A DNA stretch of 51,096 nt, from positions 1 through 51,096 of the forward strand of contig JAIXKK010000178.1 in NCBI GenBank assembly GCA_026954325.1, read 5' to 3'. The notes below the pieces were generated by a model. The model was not told the origin of the DNA. It did not search any database and worked only from the letters and a program-made list of their open reading frames with translations. Within the stretch, counting starts at the first letter, position 1. Each line of letters opens with the position of its first letter. This document shows, one piece after another, positions 48,930 to 51,096 of the stretch. Made by a program: the position numbers and the translations under genes. Source of the DNA: Bryobacterales bacterium (lineage in GTDB: Bacteria; Acidobacteriota; Terriglobia; Bryobacterales; Bryobacteraceae).

Positions 48930-49348
48930 GCGCGAAGCTGCAATACCTGCTTGACACGAACGTTCTATCCGAAACGCGGAAAAAAAATGCCGACCGGCGC
49001 GTGGTTGAGTTTCTTTCCACAGCCGAGCCGTCATCCCTTTACATCAGCGTTCTCACGCTCGGCGAACTAAGGAAAGGTGTGGCGCTCAAGGCGCGCTCGG
49101 ATCCTGGCGCGGCGAAGAGAATCGGTGCTTGGGTGGACGGCCTGGAACTCGGCTTTGCCGACCGAATCATTGGCGTCGACGGCCGCACAGCGCGATTGTG
49201 GGGAGAACTATCCGCGCAGCGGCCGCGCCCCGTCGTTGATACGCTTCTTGCGGCTACCGCCGTTGTCCATGAACTCACGTTTGTTACGCGCAACGCATCG
49301 GATGTTCGGGACGTTAAAGTGAAGTTGCTCGATCCGTGGGTGAAATGA
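48926..49348 (+). CDS. PIN-domain toxin, FitB/VapC type
   Basis: A 140-residue RNase toxin. The first catalytic Asp is in YLLDTNVLSETRKK, the second acidic residue in SVLTLGELRKGVAL, and the C-terminal acidic pair in VVDTLLAATAVVHELTFVTR with ASDVRDVKV after. All four acidic positions are present, so this pair, unlike the one at 20419, looks intact. FitB-like PIN toxins cut RNA; the target is unknown. The IS begins 118 bases downstream; the gap holds nothing I recognise. Confidence 0.9.
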   Translation: MSAKLQYLLDTNVLSETRKKNADRRVVEFLSTAEPSSLYISVLTLGELRKGVALKARSDPGAAKRIGAWVDGLELGFADRIIGVDGRTARLWGELSAQRPRPVVDTLLAATAVVHELTFVTRNASDVRDVKVKLLDPWVK

Positions 49349-49465
49349 AATATGCTCTCGCGGGAGCCCGCATCCGCCTACCCTCTCGCATCACACCTGC
49401 ATTCCGTGGCGAGCAACTTCGAGTGCCTCATGCCTTTTAGGACGGGCCCTCCGTGCCAACATTGA

Positions 49466-49495
49466 TGAGACAGCTCACCCGGTAGTAATTACTGA
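49466..49495 (+). repeat. Left inverted repeat of the IS
   Basis: TGAGACA at 49466-49472 and CCCGG at 49478-49482, followed by ATTACTGA at 49488-49495, mirror the right end. Five bases (GCTCA) separate the first two blocks here but not on the right, so the repeats are imperfect. Confidence 0.6.
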
Positions 49496-49518
49496 GCAGG
49501 GCGAGAACAGGAATCAAA

Positions 49519-50037
49519 GTGAAGAACAACGGAATTTCCCCGGCTTCCTCCACGATTTTGTCCGCCGCGGAACGTAGGGAGGCCGAGCGGAGCGAGGCCG
49601 ACCGGAGTGCAGCGGCGGACAAAATCGTCGCGGCCCAGCCGCCCACCCCGCCGCACCCCGACCCGGAGGTCGTCGCCGCTGCCAAGCGGCGGACCTTCAC
49701 CGCCGAGTACAAGCAGCGGATCTTGACCGAGGCCGACGCTGCGGCCGAACCCGGAGCCATCGGCGCCTTACTGCGTCGCGAGGGTCTCTATTCCTCGCAC
49801 CTGGTCACCTGGCGCCGCGAACGCCAAGCTGGAATCCTCAAGGGCTTGACTCCTCACAAGCGCGGCCCCAAGTCCAAACGCAGCCCGTTGGAGGAGGAGA
49901 ACCAGAACCTCCGCCGGGAGAACCAACGGCTGGCCGAGGAACTGCGTAAAGCCGAAATCGTGATTGACGTTCAAAAAAAAGTGGGTGCGCTGTTGGGCTG
50001 GCCCCTGCCCAAGGCGGACCCGGAGGAGAAGCCCTGA
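49519..50037 (+). CDS. IS transposase OrfA
   Basis: A 172-residue DNA-binding subunit. The helix-turn-helix region is RRTFTAEYKQRILTEADAAA and LYSSHLVTWRRERQ; a coiled coil (LEEENQNLRRENQRLAEELR) follows. An N-terminal extension of about 55 residues includes AERREAERSEADRSA, encoded by the loop of a 17-bp hairpin (49552-49628). GTG 49519 is the first start in frame; a weak AGGA precedes it. The stop TGA shares one base with the orfB ATG. An A8 run lies at 49973-49980 near the end, where a -1 frameshift would make an OrfAB fusion. Confidence 0.8.
   Translation: MKNNGISPASSTILSAAERREAERSEADRSAAADKIVAAQPPTPPHPDPEVVAAAKRRTFTAEYKQRILTEADAAAEPGAIGALLRREGLYSSHLVTWRRERQAGILKGLTPHKRGPKSKRSPLEEENQNLRRENQRLAEELRKAEIVIDVQKKVGALLGWPLPKADPEEKP
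49552..49628 (+). repeat. 17-bp perfect inverted repeat inside orfA
   Basis: ACGATTTTGTCCGCCGC at 49552-49568 is the exact reverse complement of 49612-49628, around a 43-base loop. In mRNA it would form a very stable hairpin just after the orfA start. Similar structures in other insertion sequences block translation from outside transcripts; that is an inference here. Confidence 0.85.
49973..49980 (+). promoter_or_regulatory. A8 slippery run, candidate -1 frameshift site
   Basis: Eight consecutive A bases are read in the orfA frame as CAA AAA AAA. A -1 slip here enters the orfB frame, which is open without a stop from this point through the orfB ATG at 50037. This is the classic arrangement by which IS3 elements make a fused transposase. 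Confidence 0.6.
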
Positions 50038-51074
50038 TGGATGCCGTCACCCATCTGGCCCCCACCGTAGGTGTGGTTGCCGCCTGCGATTTCCTGCGAG
50101 TGGCCCGCGCTTCCTTCTATCGGCAGCGTCCGGTCTTGGGGCCACCGGCAGCGCCGCCGCCCGAGCCGGCTGTGGCGGCACGGCGCCTCGCCCCGGCCCG
50201 CGCCCTCAGTGCGGAGGAACGCGCCGGCGTGCTGGCTATCCTCCATGAGGAGCGCTTTCAGGACCGCTCCCCGGCGGCCGTGCAGGCTACCTTGCTGGAT
50301 GAAGGCCAGTACCTCTGTTCGACCCGCACCATGTACCGCATCCTCGAGCAGGAGGGAGAGTCCCGCGAGCGCCGTGATCAACTCGTTCATCCGCCTTACC
50401 AGAAGCCCGAACTGCTCGCCACCGCGCCCAACCAACTATGGAGTTGGGACATCACCAAGCTGCTGGGCCCGGCCAAGTGGACCTACTTCTACCTCTACGT
50501 GATCCTGGACGTCTTCAGCCGCTACGTCACCGGCTGGATGGTGGCCCCCAGGGAGAAAGCGGAATTGGCCAAGCGCTTCATCGAGGAAACGATCGGTAAG
50601 CACCAGATCCCCGCCGGCCAACTCCACATCCACGCCGACCGCGGCAAGGTCATGACCTCCAAGCCGGTCGCCTTTCTCATGGCCGACCTGGGCGTCACCA
50701 AGACCCACAGCCGGCCTTATGTTTCCGACGACAACCCCTACTCGGAAAGCCAGTTCCGCACCCTGAAGTACCGCCCGGAGTTCCCCGATCGTTTCGGCTC
50801 GATCCAGGACAGCCGCGCCTACTGTCAGCAGTTTTTCCAATGGTACAACCACGAGCATCGCCACTCCGGCATCGGCTTGCTGACGCCCGCGATGGTTCAC
50901 TTTGGCGAGACCCAGACGGTCCTGGCCCGCCGCCAAGCGGTGCTCGACGCTGCTTACCAGGCGCACCCCGACCGTTTCGTGCGCCGTCCACCGAAACCCT
51001 TGCCATTGCCCTCGGAGGTGTGGATCAACAGGCCGGTTCCAACCGGCCAAAAGACAGAGGAAGGAAGTCAGTAA
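50037..51074 (+). CDS. IS transposase OrfB, DDE integrase domain
   Basis: A 345-residue catalytic subunit. After an N-terminal HTH_21-like helical region (LSAEERAGVLAILHEERFQD, STRTMYRILEQEGE), the rve domain has its DDE residues: Asp in WSWDITKLLGP, Asp in IHADRGKVMTSK and Glu in DNPYSESQFRTLKY. FFQWYNHEHRHSGIGLLTP follows, as in IS3 transposases. ATG 50037 overlaps the orfA stop, so it may be made alone or as a frameshift fusion. The stop at 51072-51074 is inside the right repeat. Confidence 0.9.
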   Translation: MDAVTHLAPTVGVVAACDFLRVARASFYRQRPVLGPPAAPPPEPAVAARRLAPARALSAEERAGVLAILHEERFQDRSPAAVQATLLDEGQYLCSTRTMYRILEQEGESRERRDQLVHPPYQKPELLATAPNQLWSWDITKLLGPAKWTYFYLYVILDVFSRYVTGWMVAPREKAELAKRFIEETIGKHQIPAGQLHIHADRGKVMTSKPVAFLMADLGVTKTHSRPYVSDDNPYSESQFRTLKYRPEFPDRFGSIQDSRAYCQQFFQWYNHEHRHSGIGLLTPAMVHFGETQTVLARRQAVLDAAYQAHPDRFVRRPPKPLPLPSEVWINRPVPTGQKTEEGSQ

Positions 51075-51095
51075 ATTCCCATGCCGGGTGTCTCA
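51068..51095 (-). repeat. Right inverted repeat of the IS
   Basis: Read on the minus strand from 51095: TGAGACA, CCCGG, then ATTTACTGA, matching the left end except for the five-base insertion there. It contains the orfB stop codon. Confidence 0.6.
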
Positions 51096-51096
51096 A

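Larger units (their letters stand above)
49466..51095 (+). mobile_element. IS3-family-like insertion sequence, right end at window edge
   Basis: An element of about 1.63 kb with two transposase reading frames. The left end begins TGAGACA then CCCGG (with a five-base insertion) and ATTACTGA, at 49466-49495. The right end, read on the other strand from 51095, is TGAGACA, CCCGG and ATTTACTGA, at 51068-51095. The orfB stop lies inside the right repeat. The last base of the window is just outside, so target duplications cannot be checked. It is longer than most IS3 elements (about 1.2-1.5 kb). Confidence 0.8.

Noticed and set aside
1..51096. CRISPR array or complete type VI cluster
   Set aside because: No regularly spaced direct repeats and no sheath, VgrG, baseplate or ClpV genes were found; the AAA+ gene at 19201 lacks the two-ring ClpV plan.

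Overview
The window is GC-rich, gene-dense bacterial chromosome. The best guess for the organism is a soil-type Acidobacteriota, of the Bryobacter/Solibacter kind. This is inference, resting on the mix of an X6-type sigma factor with a kinase-TPR protein, HAF-repeat/beta-helix secreted proteins, a reaction-centre-type c cytochrome, UPF0182, SMP-30 and serine-hydrolase genes, and many toxin-antitoxin remnants. No 16S gene is present to confirm it.

Layout. 1-5159: end of the ribosomal protein superoperon (secY tail, adk, map, infA, rpmJ, rpsM, rpsK, rpsD, rpoA, rplQ), closed by a strong hairpin terminator. 5300-7233: nadA and moaA. 7056-10254 (minus): ppiD-like chaperone, DedA protein and a short secreted protein running into moaA. 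10349-10876: tRNA-Ser(CGA) followed by a decayed island, with an integrase fragment and a nuclease-like defence fragment. 11179-17546 (minus): SDR, pyrR, pyrB, pyrC and a UPF0182 membrane protein in one tight run. 17649-21070: a degenerate GGDEF protein, a second IF-1, a standalone ClpB-D2-like AAA+ ATPase, a broken vapBC pair and a small dihaem cytochrome. 21118-26647: uvrA, a deoxyhypusine-synthase-like protein, a CPBP protease and mtnA, overlapping or nearly so. 26654-30431 (minus): SMP-30 lactonase, NUDIX and mutS2, overlapping. 30514-35152: serine hydrolase, metallo-beta-lactamase-fold protein, LytS-type kinase and LytTR regulator. 35215-40286: kinase-TPR protein, HAF/beta-helix protein and divergent sigma factor. 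40475-41025: AbrB/RelE pair with a truncated toxin. 41163-44848: rsfS, a secreted protein, hpt and a membrane MutS paralogue. 44889-46388: two nearly identical hcp genes, each with its own terminator and the first with a structured leader. 46438-48281: YfgM-like protein and dGTPase. 48320-49348: a chimeric gene remnant and an intact Phd/PIN pair. 49466-51095: an IS3-like element ending at the window edge.

The first 6 kb is housekeeping. The pyr operon makes and controls UMP, with PyrR as likely regulator. The accessory parts show repeated insertion and decay: several toxin-antitoxin pairs at different stages of loss, a tRNA-side island scar, a fused pair of gene fragments and a fresh insertion sequence.

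The most interesting signals are: the tandem hcp genes, with a gene-conversion-like identity block and a leader that could fold into a multi-stem RNA; the deoxyhypusine-synthase-like protein beside mtnA; the GGDEF protein with a broken active site but intact inhibitory site; the membrane-anchored MutS paralogue beside hpt; and the IS, with a 17-bp hairpin inside its own reading frame and an A8 frameshift site. No CRISPR array, rRNA gene or complete secretion system was seen. I found no clear evidence of a wholly new multi-gene system.
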